From Geosiphon pyriformis (lineage: Eukaryota > Glomeromycota > Glomeromycetes > Archaeosporales > Geosiphonaceae): a DNA stretch of 64,000 nt. Below are positions 22,183-33,879 of the stretch, piece after piece. The first letter of the stretch is position 1; each line of letters starts with the position of its first letter. The notes beneath the pieces were generated by a model. That model ran no database searches and was not told the DNA's origin. It saw nothing but the letters and a program-made list of their open reading frames with translations. Where the stretch lies: NCBI GenBank assembly GCA_016748015.1, contig JAAOMT010000502.1:4519-68518 (forward strand). Direction: 5' to 3'. Both the position numbers and the translations under genes were made by a program.

Positions 22183-22950
22183 TATTAGTAAAAATAAATG
22201 CTTATAATATTTGGAATTTTATTAGTTTTGTGGATAAGAAAACATATGTCATGAATTATTATTTAATCATATATGTTTAAGTTAGTTATATAGTAATTTG
22301 TTTTAATTTTGTTGAATCATTAAATACTGTTATGAAAACTATGTCAGTGCTAAAAAACCCAATTTGCATTGGTTCTGTTTGAGTTTAATTAAATATACAA
22401 AGTATAAGAATTCAGATCATATATTATTAAGCTGTATTATGAGTAAAAAAGTATCTTTTAGTGACTTAATTCATAAAAGCTTATTAAAGACAAATAAAAG
22501 CAGATTAGTAAACATTTAAGTTAAATATTTAACACTTATTGTTTGTTCTGTCTTTTTTGATAACATTTTTTAGACTAAGACAATTGGTAAATTCTCTTTC
22601 CTTTTTCTTTCTATGCAAAATAGTTTAGTGAATTTTGGCTTTTCTTTAAAGATAAAGCTTATTCTATTTGTATTAGATAATTTGAATATTAGGTTTGCTG
22701 CTTTTAAGTACAGTTTTATTAGTTTTATAGAACAAATTGGTAAGTTGGCTAAATGATTGAATACACTTAGGCTAATAGTTTTTTAGCTTAGCTTTAAATA
22801 TTAGCCATTAATAACTTTTTTATCACAGAATCAAGAAACAAATATAGTAATAAGTAAAAGTTTAACTGTAGTTACTAGTAATGAAACTGTTATAAGAATA
22901 GTATCTTTGAATTTATTAGTAATTTTTAAGTTGGAAAACAATTTAAGGAG
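22183..22950 (+). pseudogene. LINE ORF1, last piece
   Basis: Resumes exactly in frame after the solo LTR: LVKINAYNIWNFISFVDKKT, then VICFNFVESLNTVMKTMSVL. A former zinc knuckle is likely at YTKYKNSDHILLSC, where Tyr residues occupy the first two Cys positions (TAT for TGT). Further blocks are EQIGKLAK and a Ser/Thr-rich tail with FKLENNLRSFSNMILYFLAK. Stops are frequent towards the end. It would have been the RNA-binding partner of ORF2. Confidence 0.65.
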
Positions 22951-24200
22951 TTTTTCAAATATGATTTTGTATTTTTTAGCCAAAATAAACAATAAAGATC
23001 TGAATTTGAGATCTTATTTATCTTAATAACTAGTTTTGTTTAGAAAATTACTACATGTAACATTTAAAGTATCAATGTTTTTGTTAAGCAAAAAAATATT
23101 ATTTGTTGGCATATAAATAATAAATACTTGGTTTTAATAATTTTAAAAACAAAATTGAAGTCTAATTACAGGTTTTGAATAATGAACAAATTTGATAAAA
23201 TTTAGGTTTTCATTTTTAAGCTAGAGAAAAACTTTTTAAGTGCTGGTATAATAGTAATTATAAATGTTTTTTTAGCTCATTATGTGTTTAAAATCAAAGA
23301 AATTTTAAGTTGTCTAATTTTAGTTTAACTACTTTTCAAGAATAAGCTTTCAATAACGATTTTAAGCTTGTATATATGTACAATTGTAGTGATACAAGCT
23401 AAGCAAACAATAGAAATAAATGTACTTATTGATAAAACTGTAAATTTTAGTTTTTTTATAATTATAAATAAGAATTTTAATGAAAATAGTTCTAAAAAAA
23501 ATTTGTGTTATAAATTATGATTAAGTTTAGGTCTAGTTAATGTTCTTAGAAGTTAGTTTTTACTCAAGTTACTTGCATAATGCAATATAAGAGAAGTTGT
23601 AAAAATTATTGACTATTTATTTATTAGTAAGAATCTTTTGTTTTTATTAATTATACAGATAGTTAATAATATCTCTAAGTTTTTTAACACAGACCACAGA
23701 GCTGTTTTGTTTTTTGTTGAATTGGGTTGCTTATTAAATATACAATTAAGCATTGTTTAGAAATAAACAAACAAAAATCATTGAAAATTTAAGATTAAAG
23801 ATATAAGTGATTTTAAGTAGATTAGTTATAAGAATCACATATTATTTATGCTTTTTTGGTAAAAAATAAGTTTGATAATGTCAATAGTAATAATAATTTA
23901 AACACAATATAGGAGATTTTATAATATATAATAGTAAATTCAGTAGATAAAGTGTTCTTTAAATTTTAATACAATAAAGTAAAGTGCTTTTCTAATAAAC
24001 AATTATCAAAATTTTACAAGTTAAAATTATTGGTTGTTAAGCTTGTCAAAGCTCTAAGCATTGAAAACAAAATAAAATTCAACTATTTTTTATAAATTTA
24101 GCTAATTACTAATTATGATAAAGTTTTAGAAATCCAAAACTTGGTTTAAGATAATGTGAAGTTAGCTAATATTTTTTTTGCTTATTGAAAATCAAGAAAA
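22950..24200 (+). pseudogene. LINE ORF2, APE-type endonuclease part
   Basis: Eroded endonuclease. About 23430-23730 shows INKNFNENSS (family GDFNxD, first Asp now Asn), VKIIDYLFIS and FFNTDHRAVLF, the last retaining the catalytic Asp-His pair of the TDH motif. Later, FKIKDISDFK marks the linker to reverse transcriptase. The N-terminal catalytic Asn and Glu blocks are too damaged to place. The enzyme would nick target DNA to prime reverse transcription. Confidence 0.6.
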
Positions 24201-24429
24201 AATATTGCCAATCCAAGTTGTATTAATCAAAAATTATTGAAACTACAGTCATTAATATTGTTATTAAAACAAAAGTAGAAAATTTTTGTTTAAATAAGAA
24301 CTGCATAATTAAGAATATGCTGAAAAAATTCTTTTACAAAGTGGTATTGAATTACTTAATAGTTAATAAAAAACTAATTTTGGAACATAATAAGATCAGA
24401 ACTAAAATAAATAAGATAATAAAAAACTA

Positions 24430-25730
24430 GATCAGAAAATAAAAGATTCTGGAATCTGTTTCTAAAATATGGACAAATCAATATGCTTCTTTAAAATACA
24501 TAAATAATTATGTCTTTTCAAATATAATAGATGTTATTGATTATAAAAAAATAATTCAAGTAGTAAAAAAATTGTCAAACAAGAAAGCTATTAGTCTGAG
24601 TAATATACCCAATAAGTTGTAAAAATATTATAAAGATAATAATATAAGGTGTTTATTAAATTTGTTGAATTTTTATTTGTCTTTGAGTAAAATTCTTATG
24701 TTGTAAAGACATACTTGGGTCTTAATAATATCTAAGTTATATAAATAGAAAAAGATATTAATAAATACTCAATCTATTGCTCAATCAAAATAACAAAAAA
24801 AAATTTGGTCCAAAAGTTTTTTTAATAAAATTTTTTATATTTGTAGCAAATTTAATATGCTATATAAAAACAATTTTTTAGTGCTAAAAAGTACTTTAAC
24901 ACAGATTCCGATTTTAGTCATAGACTCTGTAATTAAGAATGTTTTAAAAAAAATAGAAAATTGTGGCTGGTTTTATAAAACATACACAAAATATATGATT
25001 TGGTTAATTGACATCATTTATATAACAGCTTAATTATAATTAAGATATACAAATGCTTTATTAAATTCTTTGAGAATATTCAAAATGGAAGAGTTAATTG
25101 GATTATAACAAATTTTAGGCTTTTGGATTAGTAAGTGATTTGTAACAAACTTGATCAAAGAGAGGTTTTTTTTACTATTGTTGTAAAAAAATTTTTACGA
25201 TCTTTTGTTTTACAAGATTAAAAAGCATAAATAATTATGTAGTTATAAGATAAATTTAAAATTTTTTACAAAAACTGGCAAAGCTAATCTTAAGAGTAGC
25301 AAAACTTTTTTTCTTGCTGTAAATGCTTTTGTTGATAATACTATCTGAATTGGAAATTGCATAGCAATAACTTAACATATTTTGAATATTGTGAATAAAT
25401 TTTTTTTATTAATAATATTTCAATTAATATTGACAAGATAATTACTATTTTTATTAATTAAAAAACAAGAAAAGCTGTACTGTCTATCAATAATTCAAGA
25501 ATTTTAGTAGTCAAAAATAACAAGTTTTATAAATATTTAAAGATTTTTTTGTTAACTGATAATTTGTTCAAACCAAACTTGATCAAAGCTTATTCTGATA
25601 TTAGATTTTTTTAAATATAATTTTAAAAAAAACTATTATTAAAAAACAATTTTTGTATCTGGTGTCTGTTGTTTTGTAGCCCATAATTGGCTATAGGATA
25701 CAGTTTGGTTGAGCTTTAAAAAGTATATAT
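24430..25730 (+). pseudogene. LINE ORF2, reverse transcriptase part
   Basis: Blocks in order: VVKKLSNKKAISLSNIPNKL (family LPxxKAxGxxGIPNEL), LLNFYLSLSKILML, RHTWVLIISKLYK (family W..IPK), NNFLVLKSTLTQIPI, WLVL then NIHKIYD (family QDMxKAYD, with stop and Asn for Gln-Asp) and LDQREVFFT (family DQGE). At 25326 it has AFVDNTI followed by a TGA and IG, where AFVDDTxW is expected, so the second catalytic Asp is Asn and a Trp is a stop. Near 25660, LVSVVL then a stop and PIIGYRIQFG mark the thumb region. The copy cannot be active. Confidence 0.82.
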
Positions 25731-25989
25731 AAGAAATAGAACAAGATATTAAAAAAACTAAAGCTTAAAGCCAATTTTTCTAAGAATTTTTTTAATAAAA
25801 TATTATATTATCTTATATTGTATAGTTTTAAAATATTTAAGGATATGCTAACTGAGAATTTAATAACTAATTTGGTTAATTTTGTTAATATAAGTAGAAT
25901 CTTCAGCAGTTTAATTAAATACAGAGCTATAAATTTATAGACTATTAACTAGATGCTTTGACATTCTCTTTGACTTTTAGTCAAGTTAC

Positions 25990-27100
25990 TAATTAATTCT
26001 ATAAATTGTTTTTTGGCAGATGTAATATGTGTTTTTATTTTTTGTAATTTGTCTTTAAATAACAATCTGCTTAATGTTTTTTGGATCAAAAGTAGTATTG
26101 TAGTTTTGAATATACTGAACTTAAATGTTTATATAAGTGTAATAAGATCTCTTAAAAAATTCAGCATTATTTTTGTTGACCAACTTCTAGATTAACATGG
26201 TATGTGTTTTACATAAAACATATTTTGCAAGTAGAAAAAATTAGACTTTAAAAGTCTAATTTCTAACTAGTTTAAGTTACTAACCAAGTTTATTAGTAAT
26301 AATAATTTAGTGAATACTAAAGTGTTGGTTTTTTGTCTCACTTCTGTTGATTATTTTTGTAATTTTGGTTATATTAATGAATATTTGCTAAATTTTGAGT
26401 TAAGTAATATAATTGTTTACACAGATAGTTCTGTTAAGAATTTAAGTTCAATAAATACATATAAAGATACTACTGCTTATTTCTTAAATGTCAAAGTAAG
26501 TATTAGAATCGGAGTAAATAGTTTGCTTTTCTTAACTTTGATGAAATTACAGACTATTGCTTTTGCTTTAGATTGTATATCTGCTTTTAACTCTGTTATT
26601 TTGTTTATAAACAATCAGGTTTTATTGGATATATGCTATTTTAATGAAAATATATCTGGTTCTGATTTTTGCAGTAAATGTTGAATTAAAAAAAATATAT
26701 TTGTTAAGTCATTTTAAGAAAAAGTTTGTTGGTTGCTTAGAAGAAAGTCAAAAATTATTTTGGTGTTATTGAGAATAAGTGTGCTAATTTTGTTGTTAAA
26801 TCTAAGTTCACTTTGCCTCTTTAAGTGTTATGCCATTTTTTTAGCATTAAAGACAAACATGTTTCTAAAAATACTTATTATTTTATCAAAAGCTTGTTTA
26901 ATACAGTTAATTTTGTTGGTTGAGAATTTAGGTATAATAATAATATTATGAATACAAACACTAATAACAGTTTTAATATTATTCAAATTTTTAATGTTTA
27001 ATACTTTGATGGCAAAATTTATTCTAAATACACTAATTTGTTATAAGTAGCACTTTAGTTATATTTTATAAAAGTATTGTACTGCCACTTATTTGTGGCT
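25990..27100 (+). pseudogene. LINE ORF2, RNase H and linker
   Basis: The linker (26013-26195) ends FSIIFVDQLLD. The RNase H domain is open from 26310 to 26684: VYTDSSVKN (first Asp of the family YTDGS), NSLLFLTLMKLQTIAFALDC (family SSTxAELxAIxxAL, Glu now Lys) and VILFINNQVLLDIC (family DSQAAL, Asp now Asn). Two of the metal-binding acidic residues are therefore lost. The domain would remove the RNA strand after first-strand synthesis. Confidence 0.75.
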
Positions 27101-27825
27101 AAAAGAAAAAAGTTGTATAATTTAAAATATACAAGTGTGGTTTGCATCCAATATAGAATGTTGAAGAATTTTAATCACATATTTTTGTGTATACACAATA
27201 ACAATATCAAAGAAAAATTATTGTTAGATATTGTTTTAAAATAGAATAAATTATTGGGTGTATCTGCTAAAGAGAATGTTGTTGTTTAAATTTTGTACAA
27301 AACCAAGTTGTTTGCTAAATTGTAAATATTATTGGCTAAAAACTTTATGCTAAAAAGTTGATTAGCTAATACAATACAATACAATACAATATTTAAGTAC
27401 TAAATCTGATAGTGGTATATTAGTTGTCAAATTGGTCTATGGTTTTGCTAAGGGCCACAGACCTGTCATTTGGTAACTGGCTGCAAGATTGAAATTCTAC
27501 TATGAAAAGTATAATCTTTTGCTGTAAAATAGATTTGTCATTTTACTAGTCTTCAATTTATCGTTTTTGTGGTCTTTTAAGTTGATTCACAGTTTTAGTG
27601 TTAGATTAGGCATCCATGTTTGCTTTAGGTTACACTCATGTTTGTTCAGATTGAGTTTTGGTTTTTTGAGAGATGTTTTTTTAATAAGCAATTTAAGTGT
27701 GTAATGCTGCCTTGATTGGTCTGAGTGGCTAGTCACGTGTAGAAAAAGCATGAGCCATGCTTAATTTAGAATCTTGTTTGATTTTATGTCCTTAGATAGT
27801 GGTTGGACTGCACTCGTAAAACAAA
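27100..27825 (+). other. LINE C-terminal remnant and 3' untranslated region
   Basis: Less AT-rich than its surroundings. No frame stays open. It ends GGTTGGACTGCACTCGTAAA (about 27801-27820) before the TA repeat. A CACGTG box occurs in GTCACGTGTAG (about 27734). Confidence 0.5.
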
Positions 27826-27826
27826 A

Positions 27827-27842
27827 TATATATATATATAAA
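27827..27842. repeat. TA microsatellite at the LINE 3' end
   Basis: A short ATATATAT run directly after the LINE 3' end. It may be the LINE tail or the target. Confidence 0.6.
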
Positions 27843-27844
27843 TA

Positions 27845-28927
27845 TAAAAGTTATTATTTATTTATTTTAATTTCTTAAAAACACAATTTAAAATAGTTTA
27901 AAATTTTCTATTCACTTAAAATAACATAATTTTTTATAAGAGTTTAACAAAAAAACTGGTGATAAAATTTTTTATTTTTATCAAAAAAATTATTTCAAAA
28001 TTTTTCAGTCTCGGTTAAAATATTTAGTGTTTTATAAAATTTTAAATATTATATTCCACGTTTAAAATTTTCAAAGCTTTCATTAAAACTTAAAATATAA
28101 TAAAATTTGTGAATCAATTGATAATTTATGTTGATAATTAATATTAAATTTTATTAAATTACTTTATAAGATTTGTGAATTTAAAATAGAATAAAATATT
28201 ATTAAATTTTTAAAAAATTAAAATTAGGATCTATCTTTGTATGGCTTAATAAATAATTAAAAATCTTTTGATCCTTTTTTTATTAATAAAACTTGAGTTA
28301 AAATAATTACCAGTAATTAATTAATTGTTTCGCTATATATGGAATCTCTATTAAAAGAAGCCAACGAACGAACGAAAATACTAAAGAATTTTTTTCTTTC
28401 TTTAATGTTGAAACACATTTACCAACAAAGTTTTTCTTATTAGAAATATATTGCGTAATTAAAATGTGTACAAAAAAGGCTTCTCATTGATTAGATAAGC
28501 TATTCGGGGGAATTTTCACCTCGTTCCTTCCTTGCGATAATTTTTTTTATTACCTCGACATCTGAGAATTCAAAAATTTATATTTCCTAATATCATAAGA
28601 TACAAAACGTGAAACAAACAAATAAACAAACAAAAAAACCTCATTCGAGATTTTTAAAAGATGAACCTCATTTTATTGAAAAAGTTTCTTTGTCAATCAA
28701 TACCGATGATAATCAATGTAGAAAATTTAGTAACTTGTTTATTAAATATCTAAACCTTTAGTACAGGTTAACAAATCAATTATTTTTTTTCTAATCTTAA
28801 TCTTTACCCTTCTCATTTGGCCACCCTCCCTAACTAATTTGCCACCCTCCTATTAATTTAAGTTTATAATAGTTAAAGTCATAAGAGAATTTTGAATCCT
28901 TTTAAGATATTTCAACATAAAATATTT
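27845..28927. other. Intergenic DNA
   Basis: AT-rich with no gene recognised. Two copies of TTGCCACCCTCC / TTGGCCACCCTCC lie 25 bp apart near 28818-28850, downstream of the secreted cysteine-rich gene. A short AACG repeat is near 28361. Confidence 0.5.
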
Positions 28928-29232
28928 TTATGAAATACCTGAAGGAGCACATTGAGCCTCACCACAAGTATTGCATGAAGGTTGTTTAGTTACCACACAT
29001 TCATAGCCAGAGGGGCATTCGCCACAGAAAGGAGGAGCAAAACACTCTATACATGCAGGCCCTGTTTAAAAAGAAACAGAGTTAAGAGTGAAAGAGAGAG
29101 TGATGAGTGTTGAATTAATTTAATTTATTTAATATTATAAATTAACTCTTGCTTACTAGCAGAAGAAGTGGAAACAAAGATGGCAAATATAATTGCAAAA
29201 ACTGATACGATCAAGATTTGAAAGTTTCTCAT
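28928..29232 (-). CDS. Small secreted cysteine-rich protein
   Basis: Two exons on the minus strand: 29232-29157 and 29061-28928, separated by a 95-bp GTAAGC...CAG intron. Together they give 210 nt, or 69 residues plus TAA. Residues 1-25 (MRNFQILIVSVFAIIFAIFV followed by STSSA) form a clear signal peptide with likely cleavage after SSA. The mature part of about 44 residues has eight Cys, spaced C-x2-C, C-x2-C, C, C-x2-C, C, for example CIECFAPPFCGECPSGYEC. Even Cys number suggests disulfide pairing. I recognise no family. Size, secretion signal and Cys content fit a secreted effector-type protein, which is inference. A longer form by a different 3' splice is possible because GT follows the last Ser codon. 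Confidence 0.75.
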
Positions 29233-29317
29233 TTTAGAATATAATTTTGTTCGGTTTGAAAGAGAAATAGAGGTTTTTGGATTTTTTTCCGTCATGTTTT
29301 CTTCTCGTTACGATAGG

Positions 29318-29327
29318 TTTTTATATG
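29318..29327 (-). promoter_or_regulatory. TATA box of the secreted cysteine-rich gene
   Basis: The minus strand reads CATATAAAAACC about 85-95 bp upstream of the ATG at 29232. Confidence 0.5.
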
Positions 29328-29334
29328 ATTCAGC

Positions 29335-30060
29335 CCAGAGAATGTAAGGGGCTCAAGTACTCTTGAAGGGTGTAATGTTTATCAGTTAAAATGGGCTGTG
29401 TAACAAATTTTTATCGATTTTTAGAATCTCTTAGAAAGCCACCCTCAATAGAAACTGAATAATCATAAATTTTAGAATTACACAAAAATCTTTTTGCCCC
29501 ACTTTTAGCTAACCATTTTAATAATACATTTTATATTCTAAATAGTTATTGAAAACAAAAAATATATGTATTGCTTTCCTAATTTATATTTCAAAAGAGT
29601 TATGTTGTAACGACTTTGAGAACAAAGAGAGAATCAACAGAAATCTGAAGATTCGACTTTTTCCACGATGGTGAGAAAACATTGTATGATTGGGTTATAT
29701 TCAAGGTTCAGAATTCGTTACTATTTGTTTTATTGTCTATTAAAAAGTTTCCCATCTCAGTTTTTCTACCGTACAGGTAAAGCCTAGAGAGAGAAAGAGA
29801 ATGAAATCTAGGGAAGAGAATCAAATTAGAGTTTAACATTTTTGTGATTTAAACTAAGTTAACCTTATGTTTTATCAATTACATAGCAAAATGGCAACTT
29901 TAGAGGTTTAAAATATGTTTATTAATGAATCTTGTGAAAAATTGATTTTAGAAAAAAGAAGACGAACCATCGTTGATATGATACATCAACACTCTCGGCT
30001 CTCAAATTTAGAATCGACAAAAATTATGCACAAATTTTTAAACATTATAAAGGATTCCTT
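29335..30060. other. Intergenic DNA with an unrecognised ORF
   Basis: An ATG at 29915 opens about 50 non-repetitive codons (ESCEKLILEKRRRTIVDMIH and on) before it runs into an ATT repeat. The segment is Lys/Arg-rich and helical-looking. No family recognised and no convincing splice to neighbours, so I do not call a gene. Confidence 0.35.
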
Positions 30061-30065
30061 TCGAT

Positions 30066-30080
30066 TATTATTATTATTAC

Positions 30081-30119
<39 letters not shown>

Positions 30120-30168
30120 CATTATTATTATTATTATTATTATTGTTGTTGTTGTTGTTGTTGTTGTT
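30066..30168 (+). repeat. ATT then TTG trinucleotide microsatellite
   Basis: A run of ATT repeats with a few interruptions that passes into a TTG run. The Leu-rich ORF tail over it is a by-product. Confidence 0.85.
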
Positions 30169-30169
30169 T

Positions 30170-30920
30170 TAGTCTAATTTTTTTCAGAGCTGGATTATGT
30201 GTGTAATTGTTTATAATTTGAAATTTCATGTTAAAATTTTGCCTTTTATAAAAAAACACTAATTCTGTTTTGAAATTTAAATTTACTTGCTATTTTGTAT
30301 ATTTAATAATAATCAAGTTGTTTAGACTGATAGAGATTGTCTGGAATCCTAATGTCATTATCTTATTGGTATTTTAATTTAAAATAAAATGCTTATAAAA
30401 ATTAGTTGTTTATAGCGTAAGATATGCTATTTCAAAAGATAAAAACTGTAAAGACGCGGAAAATTCTCTTTCAAATCAAACTAACTTTATAGAACTATGT
30501 GTTAATTAATATTTTCATTGAAATAGATTCCAGATTTAATTCAATATGTGAGGTTATTAAAATTTACTTGATAAAGTGTTGAAACATTATAAATATATTA
30601 AATTAAGAAGATTTTATATTTGAAAAAAAATTTCTATTCCTGGAAAAAAAATTATATATATCTATACTTTTTTCTATCTTAGAACCCTAATATTCTATGA
30701 TTGTGTTCAAGCTTAAAGTTTCGTTAAATAATCGATTGGGTGGGTGGTATAACATTTTTTGACTCATTTATGGATGTTGGGAAACTCTTAATAATTAATG
30801 CTGAATCGGAATCAGAAATGAAATTTTTCATTATATATTTTTTCAAGTTGCACTAGAATTTAGATCAATTATTTATAAAAGCAATAATAAGTGATTTAAA
30901 TTTCCGCTAGCAAAATCGGA
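30170..30920. other. AT-rich intergenic DNA
   Basis: No gene recognised. A GGGTGGGTGG run is near 30738. Confidence 0.45.
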
Positions 30921-30924
30921 TACA

Positions 30925-31857
30925 TGTAAATATTTCTCATTTGAAAATTACATTTTTTAAAAAGCCACTAATTTTATTAATATAAAATTTATTATCAATT
31001 CTTTCACCTTACTCTCAATATCAACTCACAATGGCACAACATTGAATTTCATTAATTGATTAGCATAGTTTTTGGCAAATAATTCCATTTTTCAACCATA
31101 TATTGCTCCAAATCGTTTATATTTTGCAGCATTTTTGTTTTTTACTTCACATTTAACGATTGCCCAATAAGACTTAGATGACTAGACGGCAGCCAATAAA
31201 TAAAGTTGGGTGTATCTTTCACAAGAAATGCTTAGCTATTTCACTTGTTTGTTTACAATTGTTATCCTTTTGAAAGCACTAGTTCTTCCAAAATGTTTTT
31301 GGAAAATTTTAATATAAAACCTAGCATTCATAATATGCTAAAAAATGAAATAAGCTGGTTTTTCTCTTTATACAAAAACCATCCAATAAAAACTTTTTTG
31401 TAGATTTCTTGTGGTTTTGAACGAATTGGTCATTTCAATTGTGTTTGAAAACAGTTGAATGTTTTTTTATCCAAAAATAAAGTTTTTTCCGGTTAGAATT
31501 AAAATAAAATTTGGCCCATTCAGCACGTTTCTGCTTTTGAACTTGGGTGAGCATTGGATTAGTAATTGATAAATTTTTTGTTATGCAAGAGATTTTTAAA
31601 TGTTTTCCAATTGTGCGATATGAAATTTCTACTTAATCTGTATCTAGTTTAGTAGCAATCTTTCGCAGAGACAAAGACCTACTTTTCTCGATAATTGCTT
31701 TTGTGCTCAATTTTTCTTACTTTTTGACATTTTATCGTACAGTTGTGATCGGTAGCTTAGTGATTTTGGAACAGAAAGTCTCAGGGAAAGATTAGCTACA
31801 TTTTTTAACTGACAGTGACTTTTGTCTGTTGATCGTCAAGAGTTTTTTGTCATACTG
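30925..31857 (-). mobile_element. Second Tc1-type transposon remnant
   Basis: The right end, read on the minus strand, begins CAGTATGACAAAAAACTCTT and is preceded by TA (31858-31859), as for Tc1/mariner elements. The minus strand carries transposase blocks: TKAIIEKSRSLSLRKIATKL (helix-turn-helix), SYRTIGKHLKIS, QKQKRAEWAKFYFNSNRKKL, then TSEIAKHFL and YWAIVKCEVK, with MVEKW and PKTMLIN-like ends. In the family these flank the DDE residues. Frames break several times. I cannot find a matching left terminal repeat, so the left limit is approximate. It is not the same family as the element at 545-1896. Confidence 0.75.
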
Positions 31858-31859
31858 TA

Positions 31860-33879
31860 TATAGTTTATTGGGAATAAGCATAATTTTTTTTTCATTAAA
31901 AACGATTTTATTTTGTTATAAAAACACTTGATTTTAATAATTAAAAGTGACTTAAAATGTTATGAAATATATTACAAAGTCAAGATAATTATTACAAAAG
32001 TTAGTTTTTTTAAATACACTTTTATTTAAAATTAAGAAATTGTTGATCAATTTGTTATTTTTAATAATTTATTGTTTATATTTATATTTAGAAATTAATT
32101 GTATTTATTGTTAAACATCTTTTATTACTAAAATCATAACACAATTATTTGATTAATTGATTAATAATAGTTATTTTTAATATCTTTCCCCTACGGAAAG
32201 TTTGAATGTTTCGAGAATATATTTAAATTAAGGGTGGACTGGATATAAGCCTTTAATTTTTATATCAACATTTTTATTTACATTTTTAGTTGGGTGAATT
32301 GATTCAATCCAAAAGTAATTATATTTTTAGATTTTATAGCAATTTGTCATTTAAAAAATAGTTAGTGTCATATGGATGTAGTCCTTACTATATTTAAATT
32401 TTAAGCTTCTCGATAATAAAACCCATTCAAAAATTATTCTGCAAAGAAGAGTATAATAATATAATTGAAAAATAATATTAAACATAACTAAAAATTATAA
32501 TCAATTTTAAAAAAATAACAATTAGTACTTTTTTATTTTAAGATTAATTTTCAGCATAAATTTTTTAGCAAAATGATTTTTTATAAAAAGTTTATAATAT
32601 TTTAATTTTGCAGAAAGTTAAAAATTATAAACCTGAATTTCTAAAAACTTTGTAATTATATTTAAGTGCCTAAGATCTTATAATTTTGAGTTTTTTTTTA
32701 AAAATTAATTGTAAAGTATTTTTTAAGTGGGTGAATGAAATCTAATTAATTTAAAAATTGACCAAATTCTATTGGGAATAGGTACCCTATTAAGTTTTGT
32801 AGTGAAATTTCCATTTGATTGAATTGGAAGTGAAGATAAAAGTTTGTTAGAAAAGACAAGGAGCCTTACCACTAACAAATATTGTTCAGTGAAATTATAG
32901 GTCTGTTTAATTTCAACAGCAAATACTAAACAAAATAGGGATGACAATGGGCAAAAAATAACAAAAAAATTGGGAAAAGTATCGACAGAGAATGTTAAAA
33001 ATTTTCGAGCAATCAACAAATAATTATGGATCTAATTTAGAGACCTGAATACAGTCTCGGGCATTTTTTTTTAAATGAATTCTATTTCATGAAAATGTAT
33101 AAAGAATAATAACAAAATAAGAAAGAGAAAAAAAAAATGATATGGAGGCCAAAAAAAGAGAAATTTCACAATATATAATATATCGTTTAAAGAATTTATC
33201 ATTATTTGGGAATAAAATTTCTCATATATAAACATACCTTTATAATATAATAAATATTTATTTTCATTGTATTAGTTAAATAGTTGATGAGTGATTTTTG
33301 TTTTAGTATCCTCGCCTCCAAGTAACAGAAAGTTCGAATTTTAAGCCACTTTAACAGGCTAGTTTCGTTAACCTTAAAAGGGAATATCAAAGTTAATCAT
33401 GAAATAAATATGACTTATTCCGATAAAGTCCCATTATCTTAAAAGAACAAAAATAAGATTTCTACTTACCAATTTAATGAGACTATAATTTTATAAAAGA
33501 TGTAATCTAAAGGTTCTTTATTGATTTATTCATTTGCTTGCTTGTTTGTTTGTTTGTTTAGAACGACGAGAGAAAATAAGAAGGTTTATTGTCCATTTCT
33601 ATTAGAAAATATTAAACGTTGCTATCTAACGAAAATACATGATTAGAAGTGCTTATTTGACATTATATAGTATTTAAAAGTAGCAAACCTACCTTGAGCT
33701 TATCTCCTCTAAAATTTTCAGACAGTATTATGAAGAAGACAAAGCATTTATTAAAAAATATTAGCATTTTAAGGTCAAAACGCTAAAACCAAATGATTTT
33801 TTTAAATTTTAATTTTCATCAGTGTCACATTAAATGTCAAGAATAATACTTGAAAATCTTGGGCTATTAATTTGATTTT
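31860..33879. other. AT-rich intergenic DNA
   Basis: Minus-strand ORFs at 32723-33019 (98 codons) and 33202-33390 (62 codons) are the only sizeable ones. Neither shows a recognised domain, and no splice pair linking them convinces me. A TTTG run lies near 33540. Confidence 0.4.

Larger units (their letters stand above)
7056..27825 (+). mobile_element. Decayed LINE (non-LTR retrotransposon) split by three insertions
   Basis: Pieces of one element lie at 7056-7145, 17019-17206, 20618-21414 and 22183 to about 27825. Together they encode ORF1 and an ORF2 with APE endonuclease, reverse transcriptase and RNase H. A Ty3 element, a hAT transposon and a solo LTR sit between the pieces. At each junction, deleting the insertion and one target-duplication copy gives a continuous reading frame. 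The first piece (30 codons from an ATG at 7056) is supported only by frame continuity; the other joins are supported by the coding pattern too. The 3' end runs into a short TA repeat at 27827. The 5' limit is not visible. Confidence 0.8.

Noticed and set aside
29915-30172. ORF with a poly-Leu tail.
   Set aside because: The tail is an ATT/TTG repeat. The first 50 codons are unrecognised and no splice pattern supports a gene.
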